A stretch of DNA of 64,000 nt from contig NZ_VMSE01000001.1 of assembly GCF_009858335.1 (NCBI RefSeq), positions 2,170,001 through 2,234,000 on the forward strand, written 5' to 3'. Positions within the stretch are counted from its first letter, which is position 1. The number at the start of each line of letters is the position of its first letter. Below, piece after piece: positions 53,881-62,649 of this stretch. Position numbers and translations under genes: made by a program. Under the pieces are notes generated by a model, which saw only the letters and a program-made list of their open reading frames with translations, did no database searches and was not told where the DNA came from. The stretch is from Methylovorus glucosotrophus. Lineage in GTDB: Bacteria; Pseudomonadota; Gammaproteobacteria; Burkholderiales; Methylophilaceae.

Positions 53881-54525
53881 TCAGCTATCAATCAAGCCGT
53901 GCTTGATGGCAAAACGCACCATCTCCACCGGGTTGGACAAGCCCAGCTTCTGCTTCACCAGCGTGTGGTAATTCGCCACCGTTTTCTGGCTGATCTTCAA
54001 CACTTCGGCAATTTCCTCGGCATTCTTGCCCTCGGCAAACAAGCGGAACACCTCGAATTCACGCGGCGACAGCTGGCTGATGAGGTCACCATCGCCGATG
54101 ACTGTTTGCAGGGCGATCTTCTGGGCAATGCTGGTGCTGATATAGCTCTTGCCACGCGCCACTTCCACCACGGCTTTTACCAGCTCATCAAACGAGCCGG
54201 TTTTGGCTACATAGCCACGCGCACCGCTCTTCAGGGTCTGCATGGCAAACGCGGCATTTTCATGCATGGAGAAAATCAGCACGCGCGCTGTACGATACCG
54301 CGCCAATATCCGGCGCATGGCTTCCAGCCCGCCCATGCCCGGCATGGAAAGATCCATCACCGTCACATCGGGCAGGTATTCGCCAAACACCTGGTAAGCC
54401 TGCTCACCGCTCTCAGCCTCGGCCACCACCTTGATGCCGGAGTGTTGCTCCAGCAAGCGGCACAAGCCAGAGCGCACCACTGTGTGGTCATCGACCAGCA
54501 AGACCCGGATAATTTCTTCACTCAC
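53881..54525 (-). CDS. NarL-type response regulator (pair C)
   Basis: Regulator of 214 residues, starting at GTG (54525), which overlaps the kinase stop by 8 bases. The receiver has Asp12-Asp13 (LVDDHTVVRSG), phosphoacceptor Asp58 (TVMDLSMPGMGG) and Lys108 (GYVAKTGS); the C-terminal LuxR-type domain has LSPREFEVFRLFAEGKNAEEI (about 148-168). It closely resembles the pair B regulator, including the LSSREFEVF/LSPREFEVF region and the MDLSM phosphorylation motif, so a duplication is likely. Confidence 0.94.
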   Translation of the reverse strand: MSEEIIRVLLVDDHTVVRSGLCRLLEQHSGIKVVAEAESGEQAYQVFGEYLPDVTVMDLSMPGMGGLEAMRRILARYRTARVLIFSMHENAAFAMQTLKSGARGYVAKTGSFDELVKAVVEVARGKSYISTSIAQKIALQTVIGDGDLISQLSPREFEVFRLFAEGKNAEEIAEVLKISQKTVANYHTLVKQKLGLSNPVEMVRFAIKHGLIDS

Positions 54526-55870
54526 CTGACAACTCCTGTTGATTTATCACCGGGATACTGACCATGATGGTCGTCCCCTCCCCTGGCGCGCTCTGCACAT
54601 CAAGCTTGCCGCCCAACCCTTCCACCCGCTCGCGCATGCCAGCCAAGCCAAAGCCGGAAGGCGCTTTTTCCATTTCAAACCCACAGCCGTTATCGCGTAT
54701 CACCAGATGCAGGTGGTTGCCCATGCGTTGCACTGCCAGGCTGACCGACCCCGCCCTGGCATGACGGCTGATATTGGTCAGCGCCTCCTGCACCAGGCGG
54801 TAGATGGTGATCGGGATAAACTCGCCCAGATCTTCCAGGTCTTCCTCAATATTGATGGTGATGGTCGCCTCGGGATGCCGCTGACGCCAGTTGCTCACCA
54901 GATCCGTGAGGGCAATGTGCAGGCCGAGCTTATCCAGGGTATCTGGCCGCAGGTGCTCCAGCATGTCGCGCACAATAGTCACCACATGGCGTGCCACCTG
55001 CACAATCGCCGCCGCACTCTCCTTGATGCGCGGATTGCTTGAGTCGGAATTCACGATGGCCGTGGCATCGGCGTTGATCGCCGTCAGGCTCTGGCCGATT
55101 TCGTCATGCAGATCGCGTGCAAGATGCTTGCGCTCATCTTCCTGCGCACGTATCAGCTGTTGCGACAAACGATGGTTACGCTCCACGCTGGTTTCCAGCT
55201 TGTGCGCCATCAGATTGAATTTGTGGCTGATGCGCGCCAGCTCTTTCAGCTTGAAATCCGGCAGGCGTGCCTTGAGATTGCCACGCTCCAGTTCGTTTAG
55301 CGCGGCCAGTACCGTATCCACCGGACGCAAGGCATGGCCCACCGCCCAGTACACCATCAGATTCACCAGCAGGAAAAACAGCGCCGACAGCACCAGCAGA
55401 TCCTGGGTATCGCCCCACACTTCGGCAATCTCGTAAGAAGGGTCAGGCGTGACGACCAGCACACCAATCACCCGGCCATTGACCTTGATCATGCGGCGCG
55501 ACTGTATCCACTCGCTCGATACCATGCCCATGGCACTGACAAACCAGCGTGGAGGTGGTGCTTCGTTTTCCGCATCGGCAGGCAGGCTGTTGCTGTCCAC
55601 CAGCGTGCCGTTGTGATCATAGAATTCAATGCGCAAGTGACGCAGATTGCTCAGGCTTTTAAGCCGGAATGAACGCAGCTGCTGGGGATTGGAAAGCTGG
55701 GAGTAATACAAGGCTTCTGCATCCAGCAGATACAGGGCCAGTTTGGCGGTGGACTCCACCTCGGCACGCACATCCTGCCGTGCATTTGCCACCATCAGCA
55801 TGGTGCCAAGCGCCATGATCAGCACCAGCAGGGCCGTGATCATCAGATTTAAGCGTAACTTGAGGCTCAT
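54518..55870 (-). CDS. HAMP-containing sensor histidine kinase, HisKA_3 type (pair C)
   Basis: Kinase of 450 residues. The first membrane helix lies at about 8-28 and the second at about 158-178, with a periplasmic sensor of about 125 residues in between. A HAMP domain follows at 179-232 (ALRPVDTVLAALNELERGNLK). HisKA_3 has RKHLARDLHDEIGQSLTAIN with His254, and HATPase_c has LVQEALTNISRHARA, DNGCGFEM and GLAGMRERV. A GGAG ribosome-binding site precedes the start. The ligand is unknown. A 21-base palindrome lies 52 bases upstream. Confidence 0.94.
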   Translation of the reverse strand: MSLKLRLNLMITALLVLIMALGTMLMVANARQDVRAEVESTAKLALYLLDAEALYYSQLSNPQQLRSFRLKSLSNLRHLRIEFYDHNGTLVDSNSLPADAENEAPPPRWFVSAMGMVSSEWIQSRRMIKVNGRVIGVLVVTPDPSYEIAEVWGDTQDLLVLSALFFLLVNLMVYWAVGHALRPVDTVLAALNELERGNLKARLPDFKLKELARISHKFNLMAHKLETSVERNHRLSQQLIRAQEDERKHLARDLHDEIGQSLTAINADATAIVNSDSSNPRIKESAAAIVQVARHVVTIVRDMLEHLRPDTLDKLGLHIALTDLVSNWRQRHPEATITINIEEDLEDLGEFIPITIYRLVQEALTNISRHARAGSVSLAVQRMGNHLHLVIRDNGCGFEMEKAPSGFGLAGMRERVEGLGGKLDVQSAPGEGTTIMVSIPVINQQELSGE

Positions 55871-56185
55871 GGCGCTCCGTCTTCGTGAAAACGGCTATTC
55901 TATAGTCTTAGCTCCTTTCATCATTCGGGAAATTTTCCCGAATTCACCTGAACATGCGGGATGGCGAGGAAGGCACTACCCAGTCTTGACTGCAGAACAT
56001 CATGCGCCGACCGGATGGGCAAGCCAGGCTGCCCCTCATCTAACGGATGGTATTGTCGCCCCGCCTCTCAGGCCTGTGGCATGCCAGCGTTACCCATTTA
56101 AAATAAAAATAAAAGCCCCCTTATGTGATGGCATGGGCCGTGCTTTAATAAGCGGAATATATACGTACGTATCACTAGGGGGAGT
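55871..56185. other. Divergent intergenic region between kinase C and the orphan ATPase
   Basis: These 315 bases contain a strong 21-base palindrome (55922-55942) near the kinase start and a perfect 12-base palindrome ATACGTACGTAT (56161-56172) just before the ATPase start. A GGGGGAG ribosome-binding site ends the region. An open frame runs through it on the plus strand but is antisense to the kinase N-terminus and lacks protein-like composition. Confidence 0.7.
55922..55942. promoter_or_regulatory. Palindrome ATTCGGGAAA-T-TTTCCCGAAT
   Basis: Perfect ten-base arms around one central base. It lies 52-72 bases before the pair C kinase, where an autoregulatory operator would sit. Its core TCGGGAA-N3-TTCCCGA equals the palindrome beside the mxaD stop (41684-41700). 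Confidence 0.6.
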
Positions 56186-58636
56186 ATGAAAGAATCAGTG
56201 ATCGAGTGGCCCAAGCCACCTTATTTCAGCTTTGCTGCCAATGGCGAGAGCCCTGCTAACGAAATCTGCCTGATCTACCTGTTTGATGGCAAGAAGCTGC
56301 TGGGACAGCTCATCGAGTTCATGCCCGATGCCAATACCCTGATCTATCGTACCGCCAAGGATAAACCGCAAGAAACGCTGGCCGTCGATAAAATCAAAAG
56401 CATACAGCTGATGCAACCCATGGAACTGGTGCCCAACCAGTCTTTTCTTGAGGACAGGGCTGAGGAGCTGTTTCCCCCTTCCGAAAAACAAACCTATGCC
56501 ATTGAATATACCGATGGCGAAATGGTGGTGGGTTATACCTACAGCTATGTCACCACAAACCATGGCTTGTACATTTACCCGACCACGGCTGACAGCAAGA
56601 TCATCCGCGGTTACTTTCCACGCGCGTCCATCAAGAGTTACAAGATTGGCCAGAAAATAGGCGAAATCCTGATTCAGGAAAAGCTGGCAACCAAAGATGC
56701 GGTGGAAGAAGCGCTGAAACGCCAGGACGAATTGCGCAATCAGCGCATAGGCGATTACCTGTTTGAAAATCAGATTGTCACCAGTGAAGAGCTGCAAAAG
56801 GCGATTCGCCATCAGGAAAGTCGCCCGATTCTCAAGCTGGGCGAGGCACTGAGACAGCTGGAGCTGATTAGCGAAGATCAACTGCAGCATGCCTTGAACA
56901 AGCAGAAGGAAAACCGCGGTATTCCGTTGGGTCGCATTCTGGTCGACATGGGCATCGTCGATGAGCAGACCCTCAAGGGCACGCTGGCGAAAAAGCTGGG
57001 GATTCCGTATGTCAGTCTCAGTAAATTCAACTTTGACCCGAATGCCATACGCCTGATTGGCGCGCCCGTGGCCCGCAAGCATCTGCTGATACCGCTGTGC
57101 ATGTATGAAGGCGCGTTGGTGGTGGCGTTTGAAGATCCGATGAATGTGAAGGCGATTGATGAGGTACGCTTTCTCACGCAGATGAAAACCCTGCCTGCCA
57201 TGGCCTCGCGTGAAGATATCGTCACGGCTATTGACAGCTTTTATGGTCGCAGCGGTGCGTTTGAATTCAGCAAAAGCAAGGATGACATGCTGGATTTCGA
57301 CCTGAAATCCAGCAATGTCGCCGGCATGCAGATTGATGACCTGGCCACCAAGCTGTTCAGCGAAGAGAACAGCATGCAGTTTGAGTCTGCCGAAGAGCCC
57401 GTGGCAGAGTCTGATAACACGCTGGTGCAGCTGGTCAATAAAATGATTCTGGATGCTTATCAGGATGGCGTGTCGGATATTCATATTGAAACCTATCCGG
57501 ATCGCCGCAATACGCAGGTGCGTTTCCGCAAAGATGGCACGCTGGTGCAGTATCTGGAAATCCCATCCAATTTCCGCAATGCCTTGATCTCGCGGATCAA
57601 GATCATGTCGCAGCTGGATATTTCCGAACGGCGCAAGCCACAGGATGGCAAGCTGGATTTCAAGCAATTCGGCCCGGCCAATGTCGAGCTGCGCGTGGCG
57701 ACCATCCCCACAGCCAATGGCCTGGAAGATGTAGTGATGCGGGTGCTGGCAGCGGCCAAACCTGTACCGGTGGATAAACTCGGGCTGGCGCAGGACAAAC
57801 TGGAAAACCTGAAAAAGCTGATGCAGCGGCCCTATGGGCTGATTCTGGTCTGTGGCCCGACCGGCTCAGGCAAAACCACATCGCTGCACTCGTTGATGGG
57901 GTACATCAACACCCCGGAACGCAAGATCTGGACAGCCGAAGACCCGGTGGAAATTACCCAGCAGGGGCTGCGCCAGGTGCAGGTGAATGCCAAGATAGGC
58001 TGGACCTTCGCCGCCGCCATGCGCAGTTTTCTGCGAGCCGATCCGGATGTGATCATGGTGGGTGAAATGCGTGATCAGGAAACCACCAAGATCGGCATTG
58101 AAGCCTCATTGACCGGCCACCTGGTGCTCTCCACGCTGCACACCAATAGCGCGCCGGAAAGTATTGTGCGTATGCTCGATCTGGGCATGGACCCCTTCAA
58201 CTTTGCCGATGCGTTGCTGGCGATCATGGCCCAACGTCTTGCCAAGACATTGTGCGACAAATGCAAGGAAGCCTATGAACCCAGCCATGCCGAGCTGGAA
58301 GAGCTGGCGGCCGAATTTGTCCTTGGCACCAGCCATGGCGCGACGAAAGAACTGGCGCGTTTTCAGGAGGAGTTTGCGCGTGAGGGCAAATTCACCCTTT
58401 ATCGCGCCAAAGGCTGCAAAGAGTGCAACAACACCGGCTACCGTGGGCGTCTTGGCCTGTATGAGTTGATGATCGTGACGCCGGAAATCAAGCGCATGAT
58501 TCAGAAACGCGCACCGGTGAGTGAACTGCTGGAAGAAGCCCTCAATAGCGGCATGCTGACGCTGAAGCAGGATGGCATCAACAAGGTACTCCAGGGCAAA
58601 ACCGATATCGCACAAGTGCGTGCCGTGTGCGTCTAG
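56186..58636 (+). CDS. Orphan GspE/PilB-type ATPase with duplicated N-terminal modules
   Basis: An 816-residue protein. Residues about 26-75 and 101-153 look like two copies of a 50-residue beta-rich unit (FDGKKLLGQ and TDGEMVVGY, each with an IY and a KIKS/SIKS element). Residues about 156-275 hold four helix-turn units of the MshEN/GspE_N type (KIGEILIQEKL, RIGDYLFENQI, KLGEALRQLEL, PLGRILVDMGI), a fold that can bind cyclic di-GMP. The ATPase follows: Walker A GPTGSGKT at 557-564, Asp box AEDPVEI near 585, Walker B DPDVIMVGEMRD at 619-630, and a CxxC...CxxC zinc site (690/693, 744/747). No pilin, secretin or GspF-like gene is near it. Its partner machine is unknown. Confidence 0.9.
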   Translation: MKESVIEWPKPPYFSFAANGESPANEICLIYLFDGKKLLGQLIEFMPDANTLIYRTAKDKPQETLAVDKIKSIQLMQPMELVPNQSFLEDRAEELFPPSEKQTYAIEYTDGEMVVGYTYSYVTTNHGLYIYPTTADSKIIRGYFPRASIKSYKIGQKIGEILIQEKLATKDAVEEALKRQDELRNQRIGDYLFENQIVTSEELQKAIRHQESRPILKLGEALRQLELISEDQLQHALNKQKENRGIPLGRILVDMGIVDEQTLKGTLAKKLGIPYVSLSKFNFDPNAIRLIGAPVARKHLLIPLCMYEGALVVAFEDPMNVKAIDEVRFLTQMKTLPAMASREDIVTAIDSFYGRSGAFEFSKSKDDMLDFDLKSSNVAGMQIDDLATKLFSEENSMQFESAEEPVAESDNTLVQLVNKMILDAYQDGVSDIHIETYPDRRNTQVRFRKDGTLVQYLEIPSNFRNALISRIKIMSQLDISERRKPQDGKLDFKQFGPANVELRVATIPTANGLEDVVMRVLAAAKPVPVDKLGLAQDKLENLKKLMQRPYGLILVCGPTGSGKTTSLHSLMGYINTPERKIWTAEDPVEITQQGLRQVQVNAKIGWTFAAAMRSFLRADPDVIMVGEMRDQETTKIGIEASLTGHLVLSTLHTNSAPESIVRMLDLGMDPFNFADALLAIMAQRLAKTLCDKCKEAYEPSHAELEELAAEFVLGTSHGATKELARFQEEFAREGKFTLYRAKGCKECNNTGYRGRLGLYELMIVTPEIKRMIQKRAPVSELLEEALNSGMLTLKQDGINKVLQGKTDIAQVRAVCV

Positions 58637-58748
58637 CTTTTATTAGCTAAGGCCAGCTTGGGGCTGGGGCGCTAGCCCCGCTACGCGTGTTGGGTAGCGC
58701 GGCAGGTGACTGTCGTTTCCCGCTTACTCCGGCAGAGGCATGCACGTC

Positions 58749-60257
58749 TCAGCCATACACATACAGCTCGCGCGTGATATCCCCATAGCCCGCCTGCGTC
58801 AGCAGCGCGCGCTCAATATAACGGCTCACCCGCTGCCGCAGCATGGGCACCAGCTCGCCATCAGGAAAGGTCTGCGGATACTTGAATGCCAGCCAGGCAT
58901 AAAGGCTGATGTCCTGACTGAACTGTTCCGCCTGCTCCAGGTATTGCGGCCCGCTGCTGTCCAGCCAGGCCACATCCTCTGGCAGGCGCCTGCGCTTGTG
59001 GTCGGCATGGGCTTTCAGGCATTGAATGAAATAATCCATCTCGTGCCGCTTGTCGAAAGACACCGGGGCGCATGAAAACCGGAACTTGTCGGCCAGGGGC
59101 ATATGAGGAGCATGCTGGTCGATAAGATGCCCCAGCGCAATCTGGCCCTCGGCACTGGTGAGGTGAAACAGATCACTTTCCAGCGCTTGCCGGGAAAAAC
59201 GCTCCAGCAATTCCCCTATGCGCGCGGCGTGCACCCGCTGCGAAAGCCGCGCGATATCCGGCCAATTGGCGGCCACCGGCAATTGCTGCAACTCCGCACT
59301 ATCCGATGTCGTCAGCATGTGTTGCAGATGCAGTAGTTCATCGGCCTCCACCGCGGCGACAAAGCCGGTGGGATAGATACCGTAACGTCCGGCACGCCCC
59401 GCAATCTGCCGGGTTTCGGTCGGGCCGATCAGGCGGCTCGCGACGCCATCAAATTTATGTACGGTAGTAAACACCACGCGCCGGATTGGCAGATTCAGCC
59501 CCATGCCAATAGAATCGGTCGCCACCAGCACATCGGCCTCGCCATTGGCAAAGCGTCGCGACTCGGTACGCCTCACTTCGGGCGACAAGGCCCCGTAAAT
59601 AGAGGCCACCGACAAGCCCCATTGCCGTATGCGCGCACTCAGGGTCAGCACATCCTTGCGCGTAAAGGCGATCACGGCATCGCCCTTTTGCAGCTTGCCT
59701 TTTAGCCGCGTCCGGTTGTAGCGTTGGCCGCAAATGGCGTGCTCTTCCAGTATCAATGGCGTTTTGCGCTCAAGCCGCGTCAGTTGCCACGGCTCATCCA
59801 GCGATTCCAGCAAGGCCAGGCAGATGGGCGTCACGGCATCCGAACCGCACACAAACACCTGCTGCGCGGGGACGCCAACCAGTGCAGCGGTCCAGGCATA
59901 GCCACGCGCCTCATCCTGCAGCATCTGGATTTCGTCGATGACAGCCACATCCACCACCTGATCCGGCCGCATCATCTCAACCGTGCAGGCCGTATGCCGG
60001 GCACCCGGCACCCAGTGCCGCTCTTCCCCGGTGACCAGGTTACAGGGCACCCCCGCTTCCATCAGCCGATCACGCACCTCCATTGCCAACAGTCGCAAAG
60101 GTGCCAGATAGACGCCCGATGCCGCTTGCTGCAGCACTTGCAGTGCTTCATAGGTTTTGCCGGAATTGGTAGGGCCAAGGTAAAAATGGAAATGGCGCCG
60201 CATGCCGCGTGCTACAGGAAACGATGCGGGGTAATCGTGCAAGGCAGAGGCCGACAA
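58749..60257 (-). CDS. SUV3-like superfamily 2 RNA helicase
   Basis: A 502-residue helicase resembling mitochondrial SUV3. It has Walker A LGPTNSGKT (about 27-35), motif II DEIQM (about 110-114), GSDA, an SIYGALSPEVRR segment, ATDSIGMGLNLPI and the motif VI region RQIAGRAGRYG. SUV3 proteins unwind RNA in degradosome-like complexes; the bacterial role is little studied. The frame opens with TTG (60257); an ATG at 60203 is possible but would leave only nine residues before the P-loop. It is monocistronic, between two convergent or divergent neighbours. Confidence 0.9.
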   Translation of the reverse strand: MSASALHDYPASFPVARGMRRHFHFYLGPTNSGKTYEALQVLQQAASGVYLAPLRLLAMEVRDRLMEAGVPCNLVTGEERHWVPGARHTACTVEMMRPDQVVDVAVIDEIQMLQDEARGYAWTAALVGVPAQQVFVCGSDAVTPICLALLESLDEPWQLTRLERKTPLILEEHAICGQRYNRTRLKGKLQKGDAVIAFTRKDVLTLSARIRQWGLSVASIYGALSPEVRRTESRRFANGEADVLVATDSIGMGLNLPIRRVVFTTVHKFDGVASRLIGPTETRQIAGRAGRYGIYPTGFVAAVEADELLHLQHMLTTSDSAELQQLPVAANWPDIARLSQRVHAARIGELLERFSRQALESDLFHLTSAEGQIALGHLIDQHAPHMPLADKFRFSCAPVSFDKRHEMDYFIQCLKAHADHKRRRLPEDVAWLDSSGPQYLEQAEQFSQDISLYAWLAFKYPQTFPDGELVPMLRQRVSRYIERALLTQAGYGDITRELYVYG

Positions 60258-60318
60258 GGAGGTATCTCGATGAGGTAGTAAACACTGCCCTCAATGTAGC
60301 AGATGCCGCCCCATATGG

Positions 60319-60349
60319 AAACGGAGCCTGACCGAATGGCCAGGCTCCG
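60319..60349 (-). terminator. Intrinsic terminator after the TonB-dependent receptor
   Basis: CGGAGCCTG (60322-60330) and CAGGCTCCG (60341-60349) form a nine-pair stem with a ten-base loop, followed on the minus strand by TTT. It lies 25 bases after the receptor's stop. Confidence 0.85.
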
Positions 60350-60373
60350 CGGTTTCTCAGCTAAATGGCGGTG

Positions 60374-62479
60374 TTATTTGAAGGCGTAGGTGGCATTCAA
60401 CATGATCATGCGTGGATCACCCGTGTAACAGGCGCTCACGCTGGAGCAGGAGGCAATGTACTCCTTGTCAGCCAGATTGCGCGCATTCAAGGCAAAGCGC
60501 CATGGTCCCGTGCGGTAGAACAAGGCGGCATCGTACACGGTGTAATGCGGCGTGTAGAAGGTATTGAGATCATCCCCCGCCTGCTTGCCGATATAACGCG
60601 CGCCTATGCCAACACCCAGGCCTTGCAGCCAGCGCCCCATGTCGTAATTGGCCCAGAGATTGGCCATGTTTTTCGCCACCAGAATCGGACGTTTGTGCAG
60701 CGTGCCCGTCGTGCTCTTGGTGATTTCAGCATCAATATAACTGTAGCTGCCCACCACATTGAGCCGCGAGGTCAGTTGCCCGGTAGCCTCGATTTCCACA
60801 CCTCGATGCTGCTGCTCGCCGGTCTGGATGTTGAATGCGGTGTTATTGGGATCCGTCGTCGTCACGTTCTGGCGCGTCAGGTCATACAGCGCCACGGTGG
60901 TGCCAAATGCCCTGTTGGGAGTTTCATACTTGAGGCCGATTTCGCGCTGCTGGCCGGTTTCCGGCTTGAAGGCAGTACCGTCTGCCCCGCTGCCGGTAAC
61001 GGGTACGAAAGATTCGCTATAGCTGATATAAGGTGACCAGCCATTGCCAAAGGCATACAGCAAGCCGGCACGCCCGGTAGTTGCCCCCGGATTGGTGCGA
61101 GTCCTGCTGCCGCTCAGGCGTTTTTCCAATAGATCAGATTCATCGCGACGCAAGCCCAGCACCAGATTCCAGCCATCGCCAAACTTGATGTGATCCTGCA
61201 GATATAACCCTTTTTGTTCGAGCTTGTCCGTGCCGGTGGTCGTAGGTGTTGTAACGGCAACACCTATAGTGGGGCTGTAATTCGGGTTATAGAGATTCAG
61301 CGCAGTGACGCTGGCGCGCTTGTCCGTGCGCTTGCTGTCAAAATGCAGGTAATCAAACCCCACCAGCACATCATGGCGCAAGGCTGCCGTGTCAAACTGC
61401 ATGTTGAGCTGATTGTCCATGGTCAGCATCTGGCCATGCACATCGCGATACTGGATCTGCCGCGCATAGTTGAGCCCGTTGGCCGACAGCGATGTGGGGC
61501 TGGTAAAGGCACCTTCCAGGTCATAATCGTTCACGCGCATGCTCTGCTTGAATTTGATTGACGGGGTAAACGCGTGTTCAAACAGATAGCCGAATTGCGT
61601 CTGCTCGGTGCTGTATTTATCCACACCCGGCACGCCGACAAACCGGCTGTATGAAATCTGGCCATTGGGATTGGCAAGCACGGTACCGCGCGCAGGCAGG
61701 CCACGAATCGGCACAAAGTCACTCTTCTGATAGCTTGCCAGCAAGGTCAGGCTGGTCTTGTCGCTGATATCCCAGGTTAATGACGGCGCAATATAGGTAC
61801 GCTGGCGATCGACAAAATCTACCTGGTCATCGCTGGCGGATGAAATGCCCACCAGGCGATAACGCACTGTGCCATCTTCGTTCAACGCATCCGAAAAGTC
61901 GGCAGTCAGTTGCTTCTGATTGTAATTGCCCAGACCGATGCCGATTTCGGCAATAGGCTTGTCAGTTGGCCGTTTCGTCACCAGATTAACCAGCCCACCC
62001 GGAGAAATCTGGCCATATAACACAGATGCCGGGCCCTTCAGTACCTCGATACGTTCAAAGGCAAACGGCTCGTTCTGTATCCACATGTCGTTATCCATGC
62101 GCATGCCATCACGCAGCACATAAGCACTCTGCACAAAACCGCGGATGGAAATATCATCCAGCCCACGCCGTCCGCGCTGCCCGGCATCGACCCCAGCGGT
62201 AAAGCGCAAAGCCTCCGCCAGCGACTGCACGCCCTGATCGCGGATCTGCTCACTGCCAATCACCGTCACGGACTGGGGGGTTTCTGATAACGCGGCATTG
62301 GTTTTGGTGGCCGTTTGCGAACGGCTGGCTTTGTAGCCTTTTACTGGCCCGGTGGCCGACTCCTCCTGCCGGGCGCTGACAGCGACTTCCGGCAATTCAG
62401 CGGCATCCTCCGCCACTTCAGCATGGACAGACCAATACGGCATCATCAAGGCACAAACAACGCCCCACTTTAATTTCAT
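60374..62479 (-). CDS. TonB-dependent ferric siderophore receptor
   Basis: The ATG at 62479, with AGGAGC upstream, gives 701 residues beginning with a signal peptide (MKLKWGVVCALMMPYWSVHA). The plug domain has ALSETPQSVTVIGSEQIRDQ, a typical siderophore-receptor plug start, and QSAYVLRDGMRMDND. The C-terminal barrel ends in a strand finishing with Phe-Lys; RNLADKEYIASC-type C-terminal signatures mark the FhuA/FpvA-like group. Ligand identity cannot be read. A Fur-box-like palindrome just upstream predicts iron repression. Confidence 0.94.
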   Translation of the reverse strand: MKLKWGVVCALMMPYWSVHAEVAEDAAELPEVAVSARQEESATGPVKGYKASRSQTATKTNAALSETPQSVTVIGSEQIRDQGVQSLAEALRFTAGVDAGQRGRRGLDDISIRGFVQSAYVLRDGMRMDNDMWIQNEPFAFERIEVLKGPASVLYGQISPGGLVNLVTKRPTDKPIAEIGIGLGNYNQKQLTADFSDALNEDGTVRYRLVGISSASDDQVDFVDRQRTYIAPSLTWDISDKTSLTLLASYQKSDFVPIRGLPARGTVLANPNGQISYSRFVGVPGVDKYSTEQTQFGYLFEHAFTPSIKFKQSMRVNDYDLEGAFTSPTSLSANGLNYARQIQYRDVHGQMLTMDNQLNMQFDTAALRHDVLVGFDYLHFDSKRTDKRASVTALNLYNPNYSPTIGVAVTTPTTTGTDKLEQKGLYLQDHIKFGDGWNLVLGLRRDESDLLEKRLSGSRTRTNPGATTGRAGLLYAFGNGWSPYISYSESFVPVTGSGADGTAFKPETGQQREIGLKYETPNRAFGTTVALYDLTRQNVTTTDPNNTAFNIQTGEQQHRGVEIEATGQLTSRLNVVGSYSYIDAEITKSTTGTLHKRPILVAKNMANLWANYDMGRWLQGLGVGIGARYIGKQAGDDLNTFYTPHYTVYDAALFYRTGPWRFALNARNLADKEYIASCSSVSACYTGDPRMIMLNATYAFK

Positions 62480-62522
62480 AACAGCTCCTGCGTGTATATT
62501 TTCGTCCCGCATTATACATCTC

Positions 62523-62543
62523 AAATGATAATTGATATCATTT
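62523..62543. promoter_or_regulatory. Fur-box-like palindrome
   Basis: AAATGATA (62523-62530), ATTGA, TATCATTT (62536-62543) is a 21-base palindrome close to the Fur consensus (GATAATGATAATCATTATC). It lies 44 bases before the receptor start and about 107 before the divergent PepSY gene, so it could control both. Confidence 0.85.
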
Positions 62544-62649
62544 ACACTTTACGATAATACACGCTACCCGTCCGCCTCATTCATCCAGGTCTACGGCAGG
62601 CATCCTTGCTATTTCCAATCGCGACACCAAAGAACAGGCTCTCGCCCTC

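Noticed and set aside
55743..56189. Plus-strand open frame of 148 residues covering the kinase C / ATPase spacer
   Set aside because: Its first part is antisense to the kinase N-terminus, it has no ribosome-binding site, its composition is not protein-like, and it runs into the ATPase start.
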